Shown here one piece after another: positions 1 through 6,389 of a DNA stretch of 9,753 bases; within the stretch, counting starts at the first letter, position 1; each line of letters opens with the position of its first letter. Both the position numbers and the translations under genes were made by a program. The notes beneath the pieces are model-generated. The model ran no database searches, was not told the DNA's origin, and worked only from the letters and a program-made list of their open reading frames with translations. This DNA comes from Planktomarina sp. Its GTDB lineage: Bacteria; Pseudomonadota; Alphaproteobacteria; Rhodobacterales; Rhodobacteraceae. The stretch is from assembly GCA_022425445.1 (NCBI GenBank), contig JAKMFM010000014.1, positions 1-9,753 on the forward strand. Reading direction: 5' to 3'.

Positions 1-636
1 ATGCAGGGCACAGCCTCTGATTCCAAAACTGGCATCCATCCCGACAGCCCGTTCTACAACGCCAATGTTGAGGACTATGCTTTGGATCTGGATAAATCCC
101 GAGCGTTGCTCGATGCCGCTGGTTATCCAATGCAGGGCGATTCGCGCTTCAGCCTAACGATAGATTTTGGTTGGCCCGGCGTCAAACCACAGGTCGAATA
201 TGTGAAAGCGGCTTTGAAAAAAGTTGGCATTGCGGTTGAAGTGCGCGCCTCTGCAGATTTCCCAACCTGGGCGGCCCGCATGGGAAAAATGGACTTTGAT
301 ATGTCCTGGGATACGGTGTTCAATTGGGGAGACCCTGTGATTGGTGTCCATCGGACATATTCTTCCGACAATATCGCCAAAGGCGTTTGGTCAAACACCC
401 AAGGCTACTCGAACGCAAGGGTTGATGAGCTGATGGCCATGGCCGCGGTCGAATCTGATCCTGCCAAACGCACCGCGCTTTATGCGGAGTTCCAGGAGAT
501 CATCGCCGATGAAGTGCCGGTCTATCACACTAACACCCTGCCCTATCACACCGTCTTTAACGACAATGTGGGCAATCCACCCCTGGGCATTTGGGGCACG
601 TCAACACCGATTGATATGACCTATCTCAAAAAGTAA
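1..636 (+). CDS. ABC transporter substrate-binding protein, family 5 (C-terminal part, 5'-truncated by window)
   Basis: This is the periplasmic solute-binding component of a Dpp/Opp-class importer. The frame is open from the first base and ends at TAA 634-636, giving 211 residues. Family-5 binding proteins usually run to about 500-550 residues, so only roughly the last 40% is here. The ATG at base 1 is probably an internal Met: no upstream sequence is visible and there is no signal peptide. Family features include the 'SRALLDAAGYP' segment near residues 33-43, the lobe-closing stretch 'VKAALKKVGI', the aromatic-rich region 'FDMSWDTVFNWGDP' near residues 98-111, and the C-terminal 'DPAKRTALYAEFQEIIADEVP' type helix near residues 153-173. 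Two permease and two ATPase genes follow on the same strand, which supports an importer operon. Class assignment is secure. The substrate (dipeptide, oligopeptide, sugar or other) is not determinable. Confidence 0.9.
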   Translation: MQGTASDSKTGIHPDSPFYNANVEDYALDLDKSRALLDAAGYPMQGDSRFSLTIDFGWPGVKPQVEYVKAALKKVGIAVEVRASADFPTWAARMGKMDFDMSWDTVFNWGDPVIGVHRTYSSDNIAKGVWSNTQGYSNARVDELMAMAAVESDPAKRTALYAEFQEIIADEVPVYHTNTLPYHTVFNDNVGNPPLGIWGTSTPIDMTYLKK

Positions 637-644
637 GCTTCCCG

Positions 645-672
645 GCGCGGGCCGTCCACAAATGGCCCGCGC
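645..672 (+). promoter_or_regulatory. Intercistronic stem-loop between binding protein and permease genes
   Basis: GCGCGGGCC (645-653) and GGCCCGCGC (664-672) form a perfect 9-bp GC-rich inverted repeat around a 10-nt loop. It starts 8 nt after the binding-protein stop. No T-run follows (the next bases are ATATTCCT), so it is not a canonical intrinsic terminator. In binding-protein operons such hairpins commonly protect the 3' end of the upstream message or partly stop transcription, so that the binding protein is made in excess over the membrane parts. That role is inferred here; the hairpin itself is directly visible. Confidence 0.7.
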
Positions 673-684
673 ATATTCCTAAGT

Positions 685-688
685 AAGG
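685..688 (+). promoter_or_regulatory. Ribosome binding site selecting a TTG start
   Basis: AAGG at 685-688 lies 8 nt before TTG 697, with no ATG or GTG in frame nearby. This spacing supports TTG as the true initiation codon of the DppB-type permease, whose first residues then lead directly into the first membrane helix. Confidence 0.6.
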
Positions 689-696
689 CGAAAATT

Positions 697-1674
697 TTGG
701 GCATTTTACGCATCGTTCTCATTCGCGTTCTCTATGCCGCCGCATTGCTCCTTGCGGTTCTGGTGCTGAATTTCTCACTGATGCATCTGGCCCCCGGCGA
801 TGTGGCAGATACTATCAGCCAATCCATGGGCGGGGCAGATCAAGAAATTCTTGATGAGATCCGCGTAAGCTATGGCCTGGATCAGCCGTTCATCATTCAG
901 CTGGGAAAATACATCGCCAATGTGGCGCAATTCGATTTGGGATATTCATTTTTTTACAATCAACCAGTCAGCAAATTGATCCTTGAACGCCTGCCGGCCA
1001 CTTTACTCTTGGTGATTACTGCGCAGATCGCCGCCCTGATCATCGGAGTTGTGCTTGGTGTCATCTCAGCGCGCAAGCCGAAAGGCATCTCCAACTATTT
1101 GGTCACATTTCTAGCGTTGTTTGGCTATTCCGCCCCAGTGTTTTGGACCGGTATTTTGCTGCTGATCACCTTTTCGCTCAACGTGCATTGGTTCCCCGTA
1201 GCGGGCATGCGCGATGTGACCATTGAAGGCGGATTTTGGACCCATTTTGTTGATGTTGCACGGCATTTGGTTCTGCCCGCCGTCACGCTTGGCTCCATTT
1301 TTCTCGCGCTCTATTCGCGTTTGTCGCGGGCCTCGATGATGGAAGTCTTAGGTTCCGACTACATTCGCACCGCCAAAGCCAAAGGCTTAAGCGATCATCA
1401 GGTGGTCTATAAACATGCGCTGAAAAACGCACTCTCGCCCGTGATCACTTTGGCGGGCCTGCAGTTTTCTGCAGTGCTTTCGGGTGCTGTGTTGGTAGAG
1501 GCCGTGTTCAGCTGGCCCGGCCTGGGCACTCTGGCGTTCCAATCGATTATTGCCCGCGACACGCCCACTATTCTTGGCATTCTTTTCTTCTCCGCTTTGG
1601 TGGTGATTGTCGGCAATTTGCTCACCGATCTGGCCCTGCGAGTTGTAGATCCACGTGTGGGAGGCCGCGAATGA
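697..1674 (+). CDS. ABC transporter permease, DppB/OppB type
   Basis: This inner-membrane permease of the binding-protein-dependent importer has 325 residues, normal for the DppB family. Hydrophobic segments fit six membrane helices, at about residues 7-30, 100-124, 134-160, 190-207, 247-270 and 290-315. A periplasmic domain follows helix 1, containing the family stretch 'LAPGD' (31-35) and 'YGLDQP' (59-64). The cytoplasmic EAA loop that docks onto the ATPases is at about 221-245 ('DYIRTAKAKGLS...'), and the conserved 'FSWPGLG' is at 271-277. The start is TTG at 697 with AAGG 8 nt upstream. The 3' end overlaps the next permease by 4 nt (ATGA at 1671-1674), indicating translational coupling. 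It should pair with the DppC-type product to form the translocation pore. Substrate is unknown. Confidence 0.93.
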   Translation: MGILRIVLIRVLYAAALLLAVLVLNFSLMHLAPGDVADTISQSMGGADQEILDEIRVSYGLDQPFIIQLGKYIANVAQFDLGYSFFYNQPVSKLILERLPATLLLVITAQIAALIIGVVLGVISARKPKGISNYLVTFLALFGYSAPVFWTGILLLITFSLNVHWFPVAGMRDVTIEGGFWTHFVDVARHLVLPAVTLGSIFLALYSRLSRASMMEVLGSDYIRTAKAKGLSDHQVVYKHALKNALSPVITLAGLQFSAVLSGAVLVEAVFSWPGLGTLAFQSIIARDTPTILGILFFSALVVIVGNLLTDLALRVVDPRVGGRE

Positions 1675-2552
1675 CCCGTCCCAAACTCCAAGAAGAAGAA
1701 ACCTTACAGGCCCAGCACCCATTCACAGAAAGCTGGGCGATGTTTCGCAAAAATACGGCTGCGGTGGCAGCTTTGGCGCTCCTGACCCTGATCACCTTCG
1801 GCGCGATCTTTGGGCCGATGCTTTACCCCGTAGATCCATTTGAGATGGTCTGGGCACCTTTCTCGCCGCCCGGAGAAGAAGGGTTTTTGCTGGGCACCGA
1901 TTATCTTGGACGCGATCTATTGTCGATGATCATCAATGGCGCCAAAGTATCGCTGATGATCGGCGTTTCGGCGGCGCTGATGACCGTCATCATCGGCGTG
2001 ACTGTGGGCGCCCTTGCAGGATTTTATCGCGGAATTGTTGAAGAAATTCTTATGCGGATCACCGAATTTTTCCAAGTCTTGCCAACCTTACTGTTTTCCA
2101 TGGTCTTGGTCGCACTCTTTGGCGCCTCCCTTCCCATGATCACCTTTGCCATAGGTATCGTCAGCTGGACCGCCGTGGCCCGGATCACACGCTCCGAGTT
2201 TCTGCGCATCCGGGAGCTGGAATATGTGATGGCCTCACGGGCCTCAGGCGCCTCCAACATGAAACTGATGTTTCGTGTGATCCTACCCAACGCGCTGCCG
2301 CCGATTATCGTGCAATCGGCGCTCATGGTCGGATCCGCTATCCTTTTTGAAGCGGGCCTATCTTTCCTGGGCCTCACCGATCCCAATGTGGTGAGCTGGG
2401 GGCAAATCATTGGCTCTAACCGTCAATATATTCTTGATGCAGGCTACACAGTGACCATCCCAGGCGTTGCGATTTTTGTGACGGTTCTGGCGATTTCCTT
2501 GGTTGGCGATGGGCTGAACGACGCGCTTAATCCTAAATTAAGGCAACGATAA
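1671..2552 (+). CDS. ABC transporter permease, DppC/OppC type
   Basis: This is the second membrane subunit of the importer, 293 residues, a usual DppC length. A cytoplasmic N-terminal tail of about 28 residues contains the common 'ESWAMFRKN' pattern before helix 1 (about 29-52). Next come the DppC hallmark 'LGTDYLGRDLLS' (74-85), helices near 92-118, 134-152 and 154-171, and the EAA loop at about 183-207 ('LEYVMASRASGAS...'). After that are 'SFLGL' (231-235) and the terminal 'GDGLNDALNPK' (279-289). The ATG is preceded by GGGAGG (1659-1664) with 6-nt spacing and overlaps the upstream stop by 4 nt. The stop TAA overlaps the next ATG by one base (TAATG). Membrane helix limits are approximate. 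Confidence 0.93.
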   Translation: MTRPKLQEEETLQAQHPFTESWAMFRKNTAAVAALALLTLITFGAIFGPMLYPVDPFEMVWAPFSPPGEEGFLLGTDYLGRDLLSMIINGAKVSLMIGVSAALMTVIIGVTVGALAGFYRGIVEEILMRITEFFQVLPTLLFSMVLVALFGASLPMITFAIGIVSWTAVARITRSEFLRIRELEYVMASRASGASNMKLMFRVILPNALPPIIVQSALMVGSAILFEAGLSFLGLTDPNVVSWGQIIGSNRQYILDAGYTVTIPGVAIFVTVLAISLVGDGLNDALNPKLRQR

Positions 2553-3538
2553 TGCAGCCACTTTTAGACGTTCAAAACCTTACCATTGAGTTGACCACAC
2601 GCGACGGGGTGGCTCCCGTTATTGACGATTTATCCTTCAGCTTAAACGCAGGTGAAACCCTAAGCTTTGTCGGTGAAAGCGGCTGCGGCAAGTCAATGAC
2701 AGCATTGGCGCTCATGGGGCTTTTGCCCGCGAATATTGGCCGTATTGCAAGTGGACATATTCTGTTTGAAGGTGATGACCTGGTCCAAGCCAGCGATGCG
2801 CAGCTGCGCAAAATTCGTGGCAATGACATTTCTATGATTTTTCAAGAGCCAATGACCTCCCTCAATCCGGTGCTAACCATTGGGGAACAAATTGCTGAGG
2901 TGCTGCGCGCGCATCAAGGCCTGTCGCGCAAAGCGGCCTGGACTCAGGCCGTCGCGCTTCTTGACGCGGTCCGCATCCCCAACCCCAAGGGCCGCGCCGG
3001 CGACTACCCCTTTCAAATGTCCGGTGGTCAAAGGCAAAGGGCGATGATCGCGATGGCTCTGGCCTGTGCCCCCAAAATTCTAATTGCAGATGAACCAACC
3101 ACCGCGCTTGATGTCACGGTTCAGGCGCAAATCTTTGATCTGCTTGGCGATCTGCGCAAACAAACCGGTGCGGCCATTATTTTAATCACCCATGACATGG
3201 GCGCGGTGGCGGAAATGGCCGAGCGAATGATCGTCATGTATGCGGGGCGCAAAGCGGAGCTGGGACCGGTAGACCAGATCATCGATCACCCCCGTCATCC
3301 CTATACCAAAGGTTTGATTGAATGCGTGCCGCATATTCAAAGCGAGATGAGCACCACGCGCCATGATTTGGTAGAAGTGCCCGGCATAGTGCCCAGCCTG
3401 CGCCAATTTGGCAAAGATCAATGTCTATTTGCCTCGCGCTGTCGCTATCTCAGCGAGGCCTGCTTGGCCAGCCGGCCGAAACCACAAGAATTCGCCAATG
3501 CGCAATCCGCAGATTGCTGGCATGCGGGGGATCTATAA
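2552..3538 (+). CDS. ABC transporter ATP-binding protein, DppD/OppD type
   Basis: This cytoplasmic ATPase subunit of the importer has 328 residues. Motifs appear in order: Walker A GESGCGKS (41-48), Q-loop Gln98 in 'FQEP', ABC signature MSGGQ (156-160), Walker B ending in Asp180-Glu181, D-loop 'ALD' (185-187) and switch His214. The C-terminal oligopeptide/dipeptide-transporter domain begins near 'HPRHPYTKGL' (247-255) and carries 'PGIVPSL' (277-283). It also has four cysteines, C291, C297, C304 and C322, spaced CX5CX6CX17C. This domain is known to bind a [4Fe-4S] cluster in some dipeptide-transporter ATPases; cluster binding here is inferred. The start has AAGG (2540-2543) 8 nt upstream. The gene is joined to both neighbours by TAATG junctions. 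All catalytic residues are present. Confidence 0.95.
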   Translation: MQPLLDVQNLTIELTTRDGVAPVIDDLSFSLNAGETLSFVGESGCGKSMTALALMGLLPANIGRIASGHILFEGDDLVQASDAQLRKIRGNDISMIFQEPMTSLNPVLTIGEQIAEVLRAHQGLSRKAAWTQAVALLDAVRIPNPKGRAGDYPFQMSGGQRQRAMIAMALACAPKILIADEPTTALDVTVQAQIFDLLGDLRKQTGAAIILITHDMGAVAEMAERMIVMYAGRKAELGPVDQIIDHPRHPYTKGLIECVPHIQSEMSTTRHDLVEVPGIVPSLRQFGKDQCLFASRCRYLSEACLASRPKPQEFANAQSADCWHAGDL

Positions 3539-4509
3539 TGTCTGATCTGTTGACTGTCGATAACCTCACCGTGAGATTTGAAGTCAAGCGCGGCGGCGGT
3601 TGGGGTAAGAAATCCTATCTCTATGCAGTCGATGACATCTCCTTTGCTGTAAAGAAGGGCGAGACACTGGCCATTGTCGGGGAAAGCGGCTCCGGTAAGA
3701 CAACGGCAGCTCTGGCGGTGGCCCGCTTGGTCAATGCGCATCGCGGCTCAGTGCGCCTTGGTCATGAAGATGTGCTGCAGACCCAAGATGAGGACCTGCG
3801 CGCGTTCCGCCAAAAAGTACAATTCATCTTCCAAGACCCCTATTCCAGCCTCAACCCGCGCCAGCGCGCAGAGGCGATCGTCCGTGAACCTTTGGACAGC
3901 CTGTCGAGTAAATTCGCGGCTGAGAAAACCCAGATTGTCGAGGGTTTATTTCAGGCGGTGGGCTTGCGGCCAGAACAGCAAAGGCTCTTTCCGCATCAAT
4001 TTTCAGGCGGTCAGCGCCAACGTATTGGTATTGCCCGCGCCCTGGCCACCCAGCCTGAGTTGATTATCTGCGATGAGCCCGTATCCGCTTTGGATGTAGC
4101 TGTGCAGGCGCAAATCTTAAACCTGCTACGCAAATTGCAAAAAGACTTTGGCTTGACCTATTTATTCATCAGCCATGACCTCGGCGTGGTGCAGCACATG
4201 AGTGATAGCATCGCGGTGATGTATATGGGCCGGATCGTTGAACACGCAGACCGCATGAGTTTGTTCACAGCGCCGCGCCATCCCTATACGCAAGCGCTGT
4301 TATCGGCCGTGCCCACCGTCGACCGGGTCAAAAGGGCCAGCCAAAAACGCATTTTAATCCCAGGCGACCCGCCGGACCCGGTGAACCTGCCCAAAGGTTG
4401 CCGCTTCGCCAATCGATGCCCAATGGCGCAAGAGCTTTGCCATCAACAGGAACCCGCTTTGGTATCCAACGAGACCGGGCATCGCACCGCTTGCCATTTG
4501 GTGTCCTAA
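3538..4509 (+). CDS. ABC transporter ATP-binding protein, DppF/OppF type
   Basis: This is the second ATPase subunit, 323 residues, expected to heterodimerise with the DppD-type protein. It has Walker A GESGSGKT (48-55), Q-loop Gln99 in 'FQDPYSSLNP', signature FSGGQ (155-159), Walker B ending Asp179-Glu180, D-loop 'ALD' (184-186) and His213. The C-terminal domain has 'PRHPYTQALLSAVP' (246-259), 'IPGDPPDPVNLP' (274-285) and four cysteines, C288, C294, C301 and C319, with the same CX5CX6CX17C spacing as its partner. The frame is open back to 3421, but the start at 3538 is preferred. It gives the usual N-terminus 'MSDLLTVDNLTVRFEV', has a G-rich site at 3526-3530 and forms a TAATG junction. No clear terminator follows the stop. 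Confidence 0.95.
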   Translation: MSDLLTVDNLTVRFEVKRGGGWGKKSYLYAVDDISFAVKKGETLAIVGESGSGKTTAALAVARLVNAHRGSVRLGHEDVLQTQDEDLRAFRQKVQFIFQDPYSSLNPRQRAEAIVREPLDSLSSKFAAEKTQIVEGLFQAVGLRPEQQRLFPHQFSGGQRQRIGIARALATQPELIICDEPVSALDVAVQAQILNLLRKLQKDFGLTYLFISHDLGVVQHMSDSIAVMYMGRIVEHADRMSLFTAPRHPYTQALLSAVPTVDRVKRASQKRILIPGDPPDPVNLPKGCRFANRCPMAQELCHQQEPALVSNETGHRTACHLVS

Positions 4510-4531
4510 AGACCTGGCACACAGGCGCTCG

Positions 4532-4669
4532 CTACCCACCCGGCACCGCCACCGGATAGATTTCATCACAAATCATCATCCCTGGGATGGAGTCAAAAAT
4601 GCTGCAATCGAGCGTGCGCCGTTGAGGGAACGGATTGCTGCGCCGCGGGGCGTCGCACTTTAACAGCGC
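4532..4669 (-). other. In-frame continuation of the lipoprotein frame past the amber codon (possible pseudogene tail)
   Basis: Directly after TAG 4672-4670 the same minus frame continues for 45 sense codons to TAG 4534-4532. It begins 'ALLKCDAPRR' and ends 'ICDEIYPVAVPGG'. By hand count about 31 of the 45 third positions are G or C, similar to real genes here, and the end falls 22 nt from the stop of the convergent ATPase gene. That is a natural gene-end position in this compact region. A single C-to-T change (CAG to TAG) would explain the stop. Chance openness over 45 codons is possible, so this is suggestive only. Otherwise nothing is recognised between 4510 and 4669. Confidence 0.4.
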
Positions 4670-4936
4670 CTACATGACCACCTGATCGCCCTGCATGGAA
4701 TTGGGGCGCAATTCGCAACCACTGGCCGCTTCAAACGCGCGGACAAACCAAGCGGCCGTGTAGTTCAAATTTGGTGCCCATTCGCGATTAATGCAGATCG
4801 CTTGAGCCCGGTCCCCGACCATGCGCACATCAAAAACCGATTTTCTTACAATCACCCGCTGTGCCGGCACGCCAGAAAATTCAAAGGAGAGCGTATTACA
4901 GGCTAAAAGCGGCAAAAGGATCCAAAGAAAGCGCAT
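4670..4936 (-). CDS. Small putative lipoprotein, possibly truncated by an in-frame amber codon
   Basis: This 88-residue protein of unknown function reads from ATG 4936 to TAG 4672-4670. Its N-terminus is a short lipoprotein signal: charged 'MRF', a hydrophobic core, then lipobox LLAC at residues 10-13 with Cys13 as the lipidation site. Export to the membrane as a lipoprotein is therefore likely. The mature part contains 'VFDVRMVGDRAQAICINREWAP' type sequence (34-55) and two further cysteines (C48, C74). A TTG 30 nt upstream would put 10 non-signal residues before MRF, so ATG 4936 is preferred, although no strong ribosome site precedes it. The same frame stays open for another 45 codons past the stop (to 4532), so the gene may be a 3'-disrupted form of a longer protein. 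It is divergent from cobO. Confidence 0.6.
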   Translation of the reverse strand: MRFLWILLPLLACNTLSFEFSGVPAQRVIVRKSVFDVRMVGDRAQAICINREWAPNLNYTAAWFVRAFEAASGCELRPNSMQGDQVVM

Positions 4937-4974
4937 AAAAAGACCATGCCCAAACTTGGTTAACAAAGCCTTGC

Positions 4975-5002
4975 TTGCGTCTGCGCCCCGAGCAAGTAAA
5001 CT
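4975..5002 (+). promoter_or_regulatory. Weak candidate promoter for the cobO operon
   Basis: TTGCGT (4975-4980) and TAAACT (4997-5002) are separated by 16 bp and lie 24 bp before the cobO ATG. Matches to the -35 and -10 consensus are partial (3 of 6 and 4 of 6). It is the best sigma-70-like pair seen by eye in the 90-bp divergent spacer. A 6-bp inverted repeat, CTTGCT (4970-4975) and AGCAAG (4991-4996), overlaps it and could be an operator or chance. No B12 riboswitch box is visible. Confidence 0.2.
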
Positions 5003-5026
5003 GCCTCCAAACTACAGGAGCCCAGC

Positions 5027-5635
5027 ATGAGTGAAGATGTTGATCGTCATGCCATGAAAATGGCAAAGAAAAAAGCCGCGCGCGACAAGATCATGGCAAC
5101 CAAGACAGACGAAAAAGGCCTAGTGATTGTGCATACCGGCAAGGGCAAAGGCAAATCCTCAGCGGCCTTCAACATGATTTTTCGCCATATTGCCCATAAA
5201 CGTAAATGCGCCGTGGTACAGTTCATCAAGGGCGGAATGAGCACAGGCGAAAGGGATCTCATCTTAGAGCATTTCACCAATCTCTGCGCCTTTCACACCA
5301 TGGGTGAGGGCTTCACTTGGGAGACCCAAGACAAGACCCGCGACACCGAAATGGCGCAGGCCGCTTGGGCCAAAGCGAAAGAGCTGATTGTTGATGAGAG
5401 CAATCACATGGTGCTGTTGGATGAAATCAATATCGCTCTGCGGTATGACTATCTTGATATTCAAGAGGTCATCGCCTTTTTGCGCGACGAAAAACCTGCC
5501 ATGACCCATGTGGTACTCACAGGGCGCAACGCCCATGCAGATTTGATTGAAGCGGCCGATTTGGTGACGGAAATGGAGCTGATCAAACATCCCTTTCGTT
5601 CGGGCATCAAGGCGCAAATCGGCGTTGAATTCTAA
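5027..5635 (+). CDS. cobO: Corrinoid adenosyltransferase CobO (cob(I)yrinic acid a,c-diamide adenosyltransferase)
   Basis: The enzyme transfers the 5'-deoxyadenosyl group of ATP to the cobalt of reduced corrinoids, in adenosylcobalamin synthesis and salvage. It is cytoplasmic. The 202 residues match the CobO/BtuR/CobA family length. A charged N-terminal stretch (1-30) precedes the modified P-loop GKGKGKSSA (38-46). Then come 'VVQFIKGG' (63-70), the family segment GEGFTWETQD (93-102), 'LLDEIN' (130-135), 'LTGRNA' (164-169) and the C-terminal 'HPFRSGIKAQ' (188-197), all characteristic of CobO rather than PduO or EutT. The start is ATG 5027 with AGGAG (5016-5020) 6 nt upstream. The first of two Lin0512-family genes begins 21 nt after its stop, so the three are probably one operon. 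No other cobalamin gene is in the window. Confidence 0.95.
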   Translation: MSEDVDRHAMKMAKKKAARDKIMATKTDEKGLVIVHTGKGKGKSSAAFNMIFRHIAHKRKCAVVQFIKGGMSTGERDLILEHFTNLCAFHTMGEGFTWETQDKTRDTEMAQAAWAKAKELIVDESNHMVLLDEINIALRYDYLDIQEVIAFLRDEKPAMTHVVLTGRNAHADLIEAADLVTEMELIKHPFRSGIKAQIGVEF

Positions 5636-5656
5636 AATTAAAGCGAGGGCATATCC

Positions 5657-6004
5657 ATGGCCGTAAAACGGTTGCTGACGGAGTTTGGCATGGGCGCCTC
5701 CCTGCGCCGGCAAGATTACACACAAGCCGCAGTCCGAGGTGTCAAAGACGCACTATGGCACAATTCGATTAACCTGGCGGAATTATTCGGCAAGGCAAAA
5801 ACCGATATGCTCATTGATGTGGAAGTAGCCGTGCAAAACCCTGAGGCGGTGGACATTAACGCTGTGGCAGACATCTTTCCTTACGGCCAAGTACAGGTCA
5901 CAGTGGTCCCTGGTGGCTTGGATGTACCGCGGCCAGATGGCCTGCCCACCGTGATGGCGAATATCGCAATTTCTGTGTCATTAGACCTGGAGTTGGCCTC
6001 ATGA
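5657..6004 (+). CDS. Lin0512 family protein, paralog 1 (divergent signature motif)
   Basis: This 115-residue protein has no signal peptide or membrane segment. It aligns without gaps at the N-terminus to the next gene's product: 'EFGMG' (9-13) against 'EMGMG', and 'RQDYTQAA' against 'GQDYTKAA'. Later they share 'AVQNPEAVD' against 'GVQDPAQVD', then an FPYG/LPRG turn and a 'VV.GG' segment. The family (TIGR02058-like) has no established function. As recalled, its signature is GxGxDxHG; here the equivalent stretch is GMGASLRR (11-18), with Asp, His and the last Gly all replaced. GAGGG at 5645-5649 lies 7 nt before the ATG. The stop overlaps the next gene by ATGA. The pairing suggests a non-catalytic or structural partner of paralog 2. 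Family assignment is good; function is unknown. Confidence 0.82.
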   Translation: MAVKRLLTEFGMGASLRRQDYTQAAVRGVKDALWHNSINLAELFGKAKTDMLIDVEVAVQNPEAVDINAVADIFPYGQVQVTVVPGGLDVPRPDGLPTVMANIAISVSLDLELAS

Positions 6005-6366
6005 ACGATCAAAGATTCATCATCGAAATGGGCATGGGCAATGATCAATATGGCCAGGATTATACCAAGGCCGCGGGCCGTGCGATTGAAGACGCTTTTC
6101 GGCACTCCGCCATTCCCATGTTCCAAGCGCTCGAACCCGCACTTGGCCTCACCGCGCAAGAGATGCGCGTTCAAGTGACCATTGGTGTCCAAGATCCAGC
6201 GCAAGTGGACACGGCAGCGCTGGTCGCAACCCTGCCGCGCGGCCGGGCGGAGGTGTGTGCAGTTTTTGGCGGGCAAAATGTCACCAATCCGGATACTGGC
6301 AATGTCATCGTCATTGCCAGCGCAGCGATTGAGGCGTTCTTGCCCTATCAAGGCGACCGCACATAG
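6001..6366 (+). CDS. Lin0512 family protein, paralog 2 (motif largely intact)
   Basis: This 121-residue soluble protein is translationally coupled to paralog 1 by a 4-nt ATGA overlap, with GGAG (5989-5992) 8 nt upstream. It keeps most of the family signature: GMGNDQYG at residues 11-18 fits GxGxDxxG, with Tyr in place of the usual His. 'QDYTKAAGRAIEDA' (19-32) follows, then 'VTIGVQDPAQVD' (59-70), 'LPRGRAEV' (78-85) and 'VFGGQNV' (88-94). No signal peptide or transmembrane helix is visible. The position after cobO and paralog 1 suggests a shared pathway or complex, but the family's biochemical role is not established. The stop TAG 6364-6366 is also the first three bases of an inverted repeat shared with the convergent VOC gene. 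Confidence 0.83.
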   Translation: MNDQRFIIEMGMGNDQYGQDYTKAAGRAIEDAFRHSAIPMFQALEPALGLTAQEMRVQVTIGVQDPAQVDTAALVATLPRGRAEVCAVFGGQNVTNPDTGNVIVIASAAIEAFLPYQGDRT

Positions 6367-6389
6367 AGGCCGATCAAAGCGCGCCTCTA
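6364..6389. terminator. Convergent-gene inverted repeat, possible bidirectional terminator
   Basis: TAGAGGC (6364-6370) and GCCTCTA (6383-6389) form a perfect 7-bp stem with a 12-nt loop. They lie exactly between two convergent genes. The outer TAG of each arm is the stop codon of the gene on that strand. There is no clear T-run on either side, so terminator strength is uncertain; mRNA 3'-end protection is an alternative. Confidence 0.5.

Noticed and set aside
1..3. ATG at base 1 as the true start of the binding protein.
   Set aside because: The product would lack a signal peptide and more than half of the family length; the window simply begins inside the gene.
3421..3537. Upstream extension of the DppF-type ATPase from ATG 3421 (39 extra residues).
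   Set aside because: It overlaps 117 nt of the DppD gene, has no family similarity, and the start at 3538 has a ribosome site, a TAATG junction and the standard N-terminus.
4937..4966. TTG 4966 as the start of the lipoprotein.
   Set aside because: It would place ten residues before the short signal peptide; ATG 4936 gives a normal lipoprotein N-terminus.
4937..5026. Possible cobalamin riboswitch upstream of cobO.
   Set aside because: The 90-bp spacer is too short for the full element and no B12-box-like sequence was seen.
5264..5725. Open minus-strand frame of 153 codons across cobO.
   Set aside because: It is antisense to a firmly identified CobO and the start of the Lin0512 gene, and its translation shows no recognisable motif.
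5881..6351. Open minus-strand frame of 156 codons across the Lin0512 pair.
   Set aside because: The plus-strand frames show clear paralogy to each other; the antisense product has no domain features and no convincing ribosome site.
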